Source: JAOBAU01 sp034667465 (GTDB lineage: Bacteria > Acidobacteriota > Thermoanaerobaculia > Gp7-AA8). From it: DNA of 64,000 bases. The position numbers were made by a program, and so were the translations under genes. Positions 17,244 through 25,309 of this stretch are shown here, one piece after another. The notes under the pieces are model-generated. The model did no database searches and was not told the DNA's origin. It saw only the letters and a list, made by a program, of their open reading frames with translations. Where the stretch lies: positions 62,001-126,000 of the forward strand of contig JAXDJV010000027.1 in the NCBI GenBank assembly GCA_034667465.1. The letters run 5' to 3'. The stretch's first letter is position 1. Each line of letters begins with the position of its first letter.

Positions 17244-18181
17244 GACCGTTTGCGTGGGAGCAGCGACTGATGCAGATCGTCGAAGAGCGCGAATGCCCGC
17301 TCGAGCCGGAGGTCGTCATCGTCGTGACGCGCCATTAACCCCTCGATCAGCTTCTGTACGCCGAACGCTTCGGCGCGTCCGAACTTGTCGTCTTTCAGAT
17401 CGAGATCGTGGACGATCTCCGCGAGCGCTTTCACGCCGCGGTCGGGAAGGCCGACGCGCCGCACGAGGGTCTCGAATGTGCAGCGATCTTCCTCGTGTGT
17501 GAAATCGCCGCCGAGCATGTCGAAGCGGCGCTCGTTCGACGCAGCAGCGGTCGCCGGATCGGCAAAGCGAAAGCGCGCCTTCGGATCGATGTAGCGGCGA
17601 ATGAACCACGCCGACGCCATCCGATCGATTCCCACCTTCGGACGCGTCACCCAGGTCTTTCCGCGCAGCTCCGGCTGTCGTTTCAACATCGCGGCCTCCT
17701 CCTTCCGTTCGCTGTGCATCCGCTGCTCGACCGCGGTGATCGCGTCGACGGCAGCTGCGCGATTCGGCGCTTCGAAGAAATCGATGCGCACGATCTCGTC
17801 GAATCGCCGTGCCAGTTTTTCGTGGACGGCCGGCAGTTCATCGAGCGGCAGCGCCCCGCGTCCGCCTTTGACGGCGGCGCGTGCATCGGCGATCAGCGCG
17901 GCGTAGTCAGCGTCGCGAGCTTCGTTGAACTGTGCGATGACCTGCGAGTCGTCAGCGGGAAGGACGAAGCCGGCGTCGAAAATGTGCGCGCCGCCGCCGC
18001 CGGCGATCACTTCCTGCGCAATCCACTGCAGATCTTCGAGCGCGTCGGCAGACTGCGGCAGCACGTAGACGGAGTTTTTCAGCGCGACCGCGCCGACGCG
18101 AGCCAGCCGCTGACGAACCTTCGCGCGAAGATAGAGCGGCTTCGGCGGGATGTGGTGAATGAGGACGTACCAGCGCGGCAT
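17240..18181 (-). CDS. chrB: Chromate resistance protein ChrB-like
   Basis: 313 residues. ATG 18181 gives MPRWYVLIHHIPPKPLYLRA, the usual ChrB N-terminal domain; upstream codons of the open frame lie in the promoter. The C-terminal half (TWVTRPKVGIDRMASAWFIR, then FDMLGGDFTHEEDRCTFETL) matches the ChrB C-terminal domain. ChrB proteins sense chromate and regulate chrA or take part in resistance. Two-gene operon with chrA, divergent from the uracil-DNA glycosylase gene. Confidence 0.85.
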   Translation of the reverse strand: MPRWYVLIHHIPPKPLYLRAKVRQRLARVGAVALKNSVYVLPQSADALEDLQWIAQEVIAGGGGAHIFDAGFVLPADDSQVIAQFNEARDADYAALIADARAAVKGGRGALPLDELPAVHEKLARRFDEIVRIDFFEAPNRAAAVDAITAVEQRMHSERKEEAAMLKRQPELRGKTWVTRPKVGIDRMASAWFIRRYIDPKARFRFADPATAAASNERRFDMLGGDFTHEEDRCTFETLVRRVGLPDRGVKALAEIVHDLDLKDDKFGRAEAFGVQKLIEGLMARHDDDDLRLERAFALFDDLHQSLLPRKRS

Positions 18182-18190
18182 CGCAATAAG

Positions 18191-18220
18191 AATATAGCAA
18201 TTGCCAGTTATGAGTCGCAA
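18191..18220 (-). promoter_or_regulatory. Predicted promoter of the chrB-chrA operon
   Basis: On the minus strand TTGCGA (18220-18215) and TATATT (18196-18191) are spaced by 18 nt. The -10 box ends only 9 nt before the chrB ATG, so the transcript would be leaderless or nearly so. This gap is the most AT-rich patch in the neighbourhood. Confidence 0.5.
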
Positions 18221-18261
18221 CTGCGAGAAATGCCGTCGCGCATAGCAGATACTTACTCCCA

Positions 18262-18954
18262 ATGAATGACGACCTCCGTACCGAGCTCGCGCTTCTTCGC
18301 GACCTCGGCTTCACGCATCTCGATCTCAGCGCACCGGCGAGCGAATCGGCCGCCGTCGAAGCAGGTCTCGCAACCGAATCGTTAGAACTGCAACCGAACG
18401 AAGAAACGCTCGAATCGCTCGGCGCCATCGCCTCCGCGTGCGTCCGCTGCCGCCTCGCGCAAAGTCGCACGCAGGTCGTCTTCGGTACCGGCAGTCCGAC
18501 CGCCGATCTGATGTTCATCGGCGAAGCGCCGGGCCGCGATGAAGATCTGAAAGGAGAGCCGTTCGTCGGGCGCGCCGGCCAGCTGCTCACCGACATCATC
18601 AAAGCGATGCGCCTCACGCGCGACGACGTCTACATCGCCAACGTCATCAAGTGCCGGCCCCCGGAGAATCGCAACCCGGAGCCCGACGAGCTCGACGCCT
18701 GCCGCCCGTACATCCGCCGCCAGGTCGAGCTGATCCAGCCGAAAGTCATCGTCACCCTCGGTCGTTTCGCGCTGCAGAGTCTCCTCGAAAAAAGCTACTC
18801 GATCACCAGCACGCGCGGGCAGTGGCTCGAGTATCACGGCGTGAAGGTGATGCCGACTCTGCATCCCGCGTATCTCCTCCGGACGCCGGCGGCGAAGAAG
18901 GACGTGTGGGCCGACATGAAGCAGGTGATGGGGGAGCTGGGGATCGCGTTCTGA
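18262..18954 (+). CDS. Uracil-DNA glycosylase, family 4 (Fe-S type)
   Basis: Removes uracil from DNA. 230 residues. Family 4 marks: IGEAPGRDEDLKGEPFVGRA (motif A), HPAYLL (motif C) and four cysteines for a 4Fe-4S cluster (CVRC near residue 61, then NVIKC and DACRP). The first ~55 residues are a non-conserved acidic extension often found in this family. The TGA overlaps the proposed CTG start of priA. Confidence 0.9.
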   Translation: MNDDLRTELALLRDLGFTHLDLSAPASESAAVEAGLATESLELQPNEETLESLGAIASACVRCRLAQSRTQVVFGTGSPTADLMFIGEAPGRDEDLKGEPFVGRAGQLLTDIIKAMRLTRDDVYIANVIKCRPPENRNPEPDELDACRPYIRRQVELIQPKVIVTLGRFALQSLLEKSYSITSTRGQWLEYHGVKVMPTLHPAYLLRTPAAKKDVWADMKQVMGELGIAF

Positions 18955-21380
18955 GCGGGATCGCGAGGTTCGCCGAGATTGCGCTGCCGGTGGCGGTGCA
19001 CGACACATACACGTACGCGATTCCGCCGGAACTCGCCGACGCCGTGCGCCTCGGCTCACGCGTCGAAGTGCCGCTCGGTACGAAAGTAACGACCGGCTTC
19101 GTCGTCGCGCTCACCGACGTGAAACCGGACGTCGCGAAGATGCGCGCGATCCGCGGCGTCCTCGACGACGAAGAGCCGGCGCTGATCCCCGAAGTCATCG
19201 AGCTGTGCAAATGGGCGGCGGAGTACTACATCGCGCCGCTCGGCGAAATGCTGCGCGTCGCGCTGCCGGCGAACATGGCCGCGCGCAGCAAACGGGAAGT
19301 GCGGCTCGCGGGTGACGAGGCGCTCGTCGAAGCCGCGCTGACATCGAAACAGATCCTCGCGACCGATCTACCTCTCGTGGAAGAGTTGCGAAAACGTCCG
19401 CTGCTGCTGGCGAATGTCTACGAGGAGATGAAGGGCAGCCGAGCGATGGTGGCGCGGTTGCGTGACGCGGGACTGGTCACGATCGATGAGCGCTTCCGCG
19501 ATGCAGTCGGCGTTCGCTACGATCGCTTCGTCGTCCTCGAGACCGCGGGCGGCGCGTTGCCGCCGAAGCAGCAGGAAGCGGTCGAGCTGCTGAGCGCGCG
19601 GAGCGGCGAGTTGTCGGTGCCCGCGCTCGAACACGCGGGCGTCGGCGCATCGACGCTTTCAACGCTGGCGAAGAAAGGAATCGTTCGCATCGAACGACGC
19701 GCACGCCGGCACACGCTCGATGCGTTTCTGGCCGGACTCGACTCCGCATCGGTCGCGGAGATCCGCTACTCGGAAGAACAGCGCAACGCCATCGACGCGG
19801 TCACGTCATCGCTCGGATCGTTCGCGCCGTTTCTGCTCGAAGGAGTGACCGGCAGTGGAAAGACCGAGGTGTATGTCGAGGTGATGAGGGAAGTCGTGAG
19901 ACGTGGAGAACAGGCGCTGCTGCTGGTTCCTGAAATCTCGCTCACGCCCGTTTTCGCGGCGCGACTCAAAGAACGATTCGGCGAACGGATCGCGATTTTG
20001 CACAGCAGTCTTTCCGCGAGCGAACGCTACGACCAGTGGTGGCGTGCGCGACGCGGACAGGTCGACGTCGCCATCGGTCCGCGCTCCGCGCTCTTCACCC
20101 CGTTCCACCGCCTCGGCATCATCGTCGTCGACGAGGAAGGCGACGGCGCCTACAAACAGGAAGAGACGCCGCGCTACAACGCTCGCGACATGGCTGTCGT
20201 TCGCGCGCGGCTGCGCAACATCCCGGTCGTCCTCGGCTCCGCGACGCCGTCACTCGAATCGCGCGAAAACGCCGCCAAAGGAAAGTACACGCTGCTCCGG
20301 ATGAAGAGCCGGGTCGAAGCGCGGCCTCTGCCCGAAGTAGAAGTGATTGACTTGCGCAAAGAGCGCGCGGAGAAAGAAGACCGCGGCTTCGTCATCTTCA
20401 GCGGCGCGATGAAAGAAGCGATGCGCGCCACGTTCAACGCCGGCGAACAGGTCATCATCCTCATCAATCGCCGCGGCTACGCGCCGTATCTGCTCTGCCG
20501 CGAATGCGGTCACGAGTTCCGCTGCCGCGACTGCAGCGTGACGCTGACCGTGCATCGCCGCGCAGGAATGCTCGTCTGTCACTACTGCGGACTGCGCAAG
20601 CCGATCCCGGCGAAATGTCCGCTGTGCAACGGCGAAGTGCTGCAGCCGATCGGCATCGGAACGGAGAAGGTCGAAGAGCGCTTCCGCCGCGATTTTCCAG
20701 ACGTCATTGTCGAAGTGCTCGATCGCGATTCGACGCGCAAGAAAGGGGAGATGGTGCGCATCCTGGACCGCTTTCGCGCGCGCAAAACGCAGGCGCTGAT
20801 CGGCACGCAGATGCTCAGCAAAGGACATCACTTCCCGACGGTTACTCTGACCGCGGTCCTCAACGCCGACTCGATCCTCGGCTATCCCGACTTCCGCTCC
20901 GCCGAGAAAACGTTCTATCTCCTGACGCAGGTTGCCGGCCGTTCCGGACGCGGCGAGCTTCCCGGCAAGGTGCTGATCCAGAGCGCGTTCCCGACGCACT
21001 ACGCGATCCAGCACGCCATGCATCACGACTACGAAGCGTTCTATGAAGCGGAGATTCAGTTCCGCAAAACGTTTCACTACCCGCCGGTCACCGCGATGAT
21101 CGCCATTCTCTTTCGCGGCGAGCAGCTCGCCGACGTCGAGAAAGCCGCGATCGAAAGCGGTCGCAAACTGGAGGAAGCGATTCAGCCGCTAACCGGAACG
21201 CGAATGCAGGGACCGGCGCCGGCGCCGCTCGCTCGCATCAAAGCCGTCTATCGCTACCAGATCCTGATCCGCTCCCCGCATCGCAACGCGCTTCGCAAAG
21301 CGGTGGAAGCGGTGATGCTCGGCCGCAAGTGGAAGGGTGTCGACTACGCGATCGACGTCGATCCGATCAATATTCTGTAG
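18951..21380 (+). CDS. priA: Primosomal helicase PriA
   Basis: Restarts stalled replication forks by loading the replisome. About 809 residues. The N-terminal DNA-binding domain begins at ARFAEIALPVAVHDTYTYAI. Walker A is GVTGSGKTEVY near residue 300. Walker B reads DEEGDGAYKQ where PriA usually has DEEH. The zinc region has CRECGHEFRCRDC and CHYCGLRKPIPAKCPLC near residues 515-560. No ATG/GTG/TTG lies between the conserved N-terminus and GTG 18906; CTG 18951, overlapping the udg stop as CTGA, fits the family length best. GTG 18906 (15 extra residues) and GTG 18990 (truncating) are alternatives. Confidence 0.9.
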   Translation: MSGIARFAEIALPVAVHDTYTYAIPPELADAVRLGSRVEVPLGTKVTTGFVVALTDVKPDVAKMRAIRGVLDDEEPALIPEVIELCKWAAEYYIAPLGEMLRVALPANMAARSKREVRLAGDEALVEAALTSKQILATDLPLVEELRKRPLLLANVYEEMKGSRAMVARLRDAGLVTIDERFRDAVGVRYDRFVVLETAGGALPPKQQEAVELLSARSGELSVPALEHAGVGASTLSTLAKKGIVRIERRARRHTLDAFLAGLDSASVAEIRYSEEQRNAIDAVTSSLGSFAPFLLEGVTGSGKTEVYVEVMREVVRRGEQALLLVPEISLTPVFAARLKERFGERIAILHSSLSASERYDQWWRARRGQVDVAIGPRSALFTPFHRLGIIVVDEEGDGAYKQEETPRYNARDMAVVRARLRNIPVVLGSATPSLESRENAAKGKYTLLRMKSRVEARPLPEVEVIDLRKERAEKEDRGFVIFSGAMKEAMRATFNAGEQVIILINRRGYAPYLLCRECGHEFRCRDCSVTLTVHRRAGMLVCHYCGLRKPIPAKCPLCNGEVLQPIGIGTEKVEERFRRDFPDVIVEVLDRDSTRKKGEMVRILDRFRARKTQALIGTQMLSKGHHFPTVTLTAVLNADSILGYPDFRSAEKTFYLLTQVAGRSGRGELPGKVLIQSAFPTHYAIQHAMHHDYEAFYEAEIQFRKTFHYPPVTAMIAILFRGEQLADVEKAAIESGRKLEEAIQPLTGTRMQGPAPAPLARIKAVYRYQILIRSPHRNALRKAVEAVMLGRKWKGVDYAIDVDPINIL

Positions 21381-21423
21381 GGAGGAAGGACCAGCGGCCG
21401 CCGGATGTTATTAGGCGCTCCTG

Positions 21424-23679
21424 ATGACGATCCGTCGACTCCTCCTCATTCTCTGTGCGATTTCTCTGCTGTCTGAAACGGCCGCGACCGCTTCGATGAC
21501 CTTCGGTCCGCGAACGGCGACCGCCACAATCAGCCCGAATGCGCGAGGAGTCTGGCTCGCGCACGAACCGTTGACAGCTCGGTTCAGCGAAGAGCCGTCG
21601 AACGGTGCCGGTGAATCGATCTACACGTCGAATCTCGATATCAAACCCCAGTCCATCTGGATCGTCGTCGATGGCACGACCGGCGCGATCCAGGCCGACT
21701 CGCCGACGGCCGGTTTGGCCGCGAGCAACCGGAGACCGGTATCGGCGGTGTTCGCTCGCGACGAGGCGGGACAGTTCACACGGATCACGGTTCCGATCGC
21801 AGACGCTGTCGATCTGATCTGGGTGCGTCCGGGTGTCGGCTCGTGGTACCTCAGCATGTGGACGCCCGGTCTGGTCGATCTCGACGGCCTGCAGGACGGA
21901 TCCGCGACATTTTCGGCGCAAAATTTTCGGTTTCTCGGTCGCGATACTTTTGTTCCGACGCCAGCGACGTTCGCCGCCACAGACATCATTGCGGGAGAAG
22001 CGTGGGATCTGCACTATTTCGCCGGCGATGTTCGTCCCACCGTCACCGGTCCGGGGACGCTCGCGTCGCTGACGATCAGCGGGTCGACCGTCTATGAGGG
22101 CGGCGTCACGAACGCGCGCATCGCTCGCGTGGACGGCTGGGATGCCGCAACGTTCACGTACAGCGGAGTCGGAATCGTTCCCGGCACAATCTCATTCGGC
22201 GGCGGAATCCGCGTAAAAGACTTTTCGCTGCAGTCAACGGATGATCACGTGTGGTCCGGTTCGAACGGCTCCGGTTCGTTTCAGCTCTACGCGCCGGACG
22301 GAAGCAAGGCCGGGACTCCGTTCATCTTTCCGCTCATCGAAAACGATCTGCCGCCGGCCATCTCCCTCGAGACGGCTTCCGTGAGGGAGGGCGATGCAGC
22401 CGGTCAGCACGTGGACTTGACCTTACGGCTGACCGGTCAAAGCACCCTGCCCGCGTCTATCTCGTTCGCTCCAGGATTCTTCACGCCGGTTTCTTCAGCG
22501 CCGGTGATCTTCGCGCCGGGGGAGACCAGCAGGACCGTCGCGTTCACGTACAACGGCGACAAGTTCGTGCAGGGAGATCGCACGGTCGCGCTGTCCGTTG
22601 CAACGTACACGGACTGCAGCCCTGGAAGTTTCACGGTGAAGGTTCTTGACGACGACACGCTGCCGTCGATTACTCCCGGCGACGCCTCAGCATCAGAGTC
22701 GGGCGGAACGATGAAGTTCCCGATCCGCTTCGACACTCCCGCGCCGACTGACGTGACCATCAGGGTCGATACCGTTTCCGGTACCGCGATCGAGGGAAGG
22801 GACTTCGCCGGCCTGCACCGTTACTACTACATCCTGAAAGGAGAAGACCTGACCGTCGAAGTGCCGCTGATTAAGGATTCCATTCAGGAGGAAGGAGAAA
22901 CGTTCTCACTCGTCGTCTCCTCGCCCGTCGGCGCGACGCTTTCGCGGACGACCGCAACCGGCACGATTCTCGACACACCGGCCGTCTCGATCGCAGATGT
23001 GCGTGTAACGGAAGGCAACTCCGCAACGAGCCAGGTGAAAGTTCGCATATCAGTTGTCCCGGTATCGTCCGAGCCGGTCGTCCTTCGATTCGCAACGGTT
23101 GATGACAGTGCGACGACCGGCAGCGACTACCTCCCGCGCAATGCGACGACCACGATTCCGGCCGGCGCCAGCGGCGTCACCGAGACCTTCACGATCGTTG
23201 GCGACGACGTCATCGAGCCAGACGAGACGTTCCGCATCGTGCTCTCGTCCGTAACCGGCGCGTTCGTCGATCACGGCACCGCGACTGTGACGATCGTTGA
23301 CGACGACTCTCCGACGCCGGTGGTCTCTATTGACGACGCCGTCGCGATCGAGACAAACAGCGGCGCAACCGCGGCGACGTTCCGGTTGCATCTCGACAGG
23401 CCGTCGACCGATCCGGTCACCGTCATGTGGTCTGCGTCCGATGGAACTGCATCGTCGCCCGACGATTACGCGATGTCGGGCGGCTCAGTCACGTTCGCGC
23501 CAGGCCAGCTCGAGGCGGCGATCGTCGTGATAGTGAAGGGCGACACGATCGTCGAGCCCGACGAAGACTTCTTCGTCACGCTCACCGCGCCCGTCAATGC
23601 GCGGCTCGGCAACGAAAGCGCGCACGGTCTGATCCTCAACGACGACGGCCTGCGGCGAGGGCGCGTCGCGGGACACTGA
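21424..23679 (+). CDS. Secreted Calx-beta repeat protein
   Basis: 751 residues with an N-terminal signal peptide (RRLLLILCAISLLSETAATA). Residues 25-310 have no recognised family. From about residue 310 there are four Calx-beta-like repeats, each with an initial acidic strand (VSIADVRVTEGNSA, VSIDDAVAIETNSG), a DY/DF turn (TTGSDYLP, SSPDDYAM) and a closing DDVIEPDETF or DTIVEPDEDF hairpin ending in a DDD or NDDG calcium site. Such proteins are usually extracellular and calcium-binding. No anchor or sorting signal is visible at the C-terminus. Convergent with the next gene. Confidence 0.8.
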   Translation: MTIRRLLLILCAISLLSETAATASMTFGPRTATATISPNARGVWLAHEPLTARFSEEPSNGAGESIYTSNLDIKPQSIWIVVDGTTGAIQADSPTAGLAASNRRPVSAVFARDEAGQFTRITVPIADAVDLIWVRPGVGSWYLSMWTPGLVDLDGLQDGSATFSAQNFRFLGRDTFVPTPATFAATDIIAGEAWDLHYFAGDVRPTVTGPGTLASLTISGSTVYEGGVTNARIARVDGWDAATFTYSGVGIVPGTISFGGGIRVKDFSLQSTDDHVWSGSNGSGSFQLYAPDGSKAGTPFIFPLIENDLPPAISLETASVREGDAAGQHVDLTLRLTGQSTLPASISFAPGFFTPVSSAPVIFAPGETSRTVAFTYNGDKFVQGDRTVALSVATYTDCSPGSFTVKVLDDDTLPSITPGDASASESGGTMKFPIRFDTPAPTDVTIRVDTVSGTAIEGRDFAGLHRYYYILKGEDLTVEVPLIKDSIQEEGETFSLVVSSPVGATLSRTTATGTILDTPAVSIADVRVTEGNSATSQVKVRISVVPVSSEPVVLRFATVDDSATTGSDYLPRNATTTIPAGASGVTETFTIVGDDVIEPDETFRIVLSSVTGAFVDHGTATVTIVDDDSPTPVVSIDDAVAIETNSGATAATFRLHLDRPSTDPVTVMWSASDGTASSPDDYAMSGGSVTFAPGQLEAAIVVIVKGDTIVEPDEDFFVTLTAPVNARLGNESAHGLILNDDGLRRGRVAGH

Positions 23680-23683
23680 TGTG

Positions 23684-23712
23684 GAAGCCGATCGCGTTAC
23701 GCGATCGGCTTC
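23684..23712. terminator. Perfect 13-bp stem-loop between convergent genes
   Basis: GAAGCCGATCGCG (23684-23696), loop TTA, and its exact complement (23700-23712). The TTA loop is the stop codon (TAA) of the minus-strand gene. Lies just after the Calx-beta gene, so it could terminate both transcripts. No T-tract on either side. Confidence 0.55.
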
Positions 23713-24290
23713 AGCATCCGCGCGTCGACCGGATTCGCGAGCACGACCAGTCCTTCGAGCAGGCGCTCATCGAGGCCGGGATCGATTGTGCGAACCAGCG
23801 TTTTCGTCCGCGCCAGATGCTGGAGCACGACGAGCAGCGCGCCGTAAACCTGCTCGCCCTTCGAGCGTTCCAGCGTCTGGAACGGGAAACGGCGACCGAA
23901 GAGATTCGGATCTACAGAGCGTAGATTGGTCACGGCATGCTGGATCGCCTGGCGGATTCGTTCGCCGACGTCGTTCGGAGCGTGACCGTTGCGCGAGTGC
24001 CGAGCGATCTCGGAAAGACGATCGATGGCGCGGCAAAGCCCGCGGAACTCCTCCTCGATCGTGGCGCGGCGAGGGTCATCCGCGGCGAGCGCGGTGAACG
24101 GCGACCAGAGATGCTCGAACGCCTTCCGGACCTCGACATCGACCTTTTGCGTGATCCACTCGATCGAGGGGATGTGGCGCATTCGCTCGTTCTTTGCCCA
24201 TGTTTCGAGCAACGGGTGGGTAGCGACCGGCTTTTCGGCGGTCGCGGCGGGAGTGCTGGTGGTTAGTTCGGTTGCGAGCATGCTGTTCAT
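23697..24290 (-). CDS. Conserved-looking hypothetical protein
   Basis: 197 residues, soluble, helical and charged (for example IEEEFRGLCRAIDRLSEIAR and NDVGERIRQAIQHAVTNLRS), with a Thr/Ala-rich N-terminus. No signal peptide, membrane helix or known motif. It is divergent from accA with only 18 nt between start codons, so its promoter must overlap accA's. Its stop codon sits in the loop of the 23684-23712 hairpin. I do not recognise the family. Confidence 0.6.
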   Translation of the reverse strand: MNSMLATELTTSTPAATAEKPVATHPLLETWAKNERMRHIPSIEWITQKVDVEVRKAFEHLWSPFTALAADDPRRATIEEEFRGLCRAIDRLSEIARHSRNGHAPNDVGERIRQAIQHAVTNLRSVDPNLFGRRFPFQTLERSKGEQVYGALLVVLQHLARTKTLVRTIDPGLDERLLEGLVVLANPVDARMLKPIA

Positions 24291-24300
24291 CTGTTAGCGT
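24272..24300 (+). promoter_or_regulatory. Predicted promoter of accA
   Basis: TTGCGA (24272-24277), 17-nt spacer, TAGCGT (24295-24300). The -10 box ends 8 nt before the accA ATG, predicting a leaderless or near-leaderless mRNA. It lies in the first codons of the divergent hypothetical gene. Confidence 0.45.
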
Positions 24301-24308
24301 CACGCCGC

Positions 24309-25265
24309 ATGAGCAGCGACCCAACTCAATTTGAAGAGCCGATTCTGAAGATCCGGCGCGAGATCGAAGAGATCACCGCCACGGAGGAAGGCGATCCGGC
24401 GCGCGCCGCTCAGATTGAGGAACTTCAACTGAAGCTTACCAAAGTAAGCCAGGAGATCTACGCGAATCTCTCTCCGTGGCAGAAAACCCTCGTCGCGCGC
24501 CATCCGCAGCGCCCTTACACCCTCGACTTCATAAGTCTCCTCTTTGAAGAATTCACTGAAGTTCATGGCGATCGGAAGTTCTCGGACGATCCGGCGATCG
24601 TGGCCGGTTTTGGCCGCTTTCACGGCCAGGCGTGCGCGGTGATCGGACATCAGAAGGGACGCAACACCAAAGAGAAGATCTATCGCAACTTCGGCCAGCC
24701 GCGCCCGGAAGGTTTCCGCAAAGCGCTGCGGGTGATGAAGCTCGCCGAGAAGTTCAAAATCCCGGTCTTCACGTTCATCGATACGCAGGGCGCGTATCCC
24801 GGCCTCGGCGCGGAAGAGCGTGGCCAGGCGGAAGCGATCGCCGTCAACCTGCGCGAGATGGCGGCGCTCACGGTGCCGATCATCGTCACGGTGATCGGCG
24901 AAGGCGGCAGCGGCGGCGCGCTGGCGCTCGGCGTCGGCGACCGCGTCTTCATGCTCGAACACGCCGTCTACTCCGTCATCTCGCCGGAAGGGTGCGCGGC
25001 CATTCTCTGGAAGAGCTCCACGGCTGCGCCGGAAGCCGCCGCGGCGATGAAGATCACCGCATCCGATTTGAAGCGCTTCGGCATCATCGACGAGATCGTC
25101 CCCGAGCCGGTCGGCGGCGCGCATGCCGACGCTGCGCAGGCGGCGGAGATCCTCACGCCCTATCTCGAAAAAGCGGTGAAAGAGCTGGTGAAGCTCAAGC
25201 CGCCGGCGCTCACCGACGAGCGCTACAAAAAGTTCCGGAAGATGGGGCATTTCGAAAAGGCGTAA
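24309..25265 (+). CDS. accA: Acetyl-CoA carboxylase carboxyltransferase alpha subunit
   Basis: Transfers carboxyl from biotin to acetyl-CoA in the first step of fatty acid synthesis, with AccD. 318 residues, typical. Signatures: SPWQKTLVARHPQRPYTLDF, the GDRKFSDDPAIVAGF block, GAYPGLGAEERGQAEAIA, and EGGSGGALALGVGDRVFMLE (oxyanion-hole glycines). No accD, accB or accC is in the window. Confidence 0.96.
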   Translation: MSSDPTQFEEPILKIRREIEEITATEEGDPARAAQIEELQLKLTKVSQEIYANLSPWQKTLVARHPQRPYTLDFISLLFEEFTEVHGDRKFSDDPAIVAGFGRFHGQACAVIGHQKGRNTKEKIYRNFGQPRPEGFRKALRVMKLAEKFKIPVFTFIDTQGAYPGLGAEERGQAEAIAVNLREMAALTVPIIVTVIGEGGSGGALALGVGDRVFMLEHAVYSVISPEGCAAILWKSSTAAPEAAAAMKITASDLKRFGIIDEIVPEPVGGAHADAAQAAEILTPYLEKAVKELVKLKPPALTDERYKKFRKMGHFEKA

Positions 25266-25309
25266 TGCCTGCGCTCCACCATACGTAGAGTCGGCTCCGC
25301 TCGCGTACG

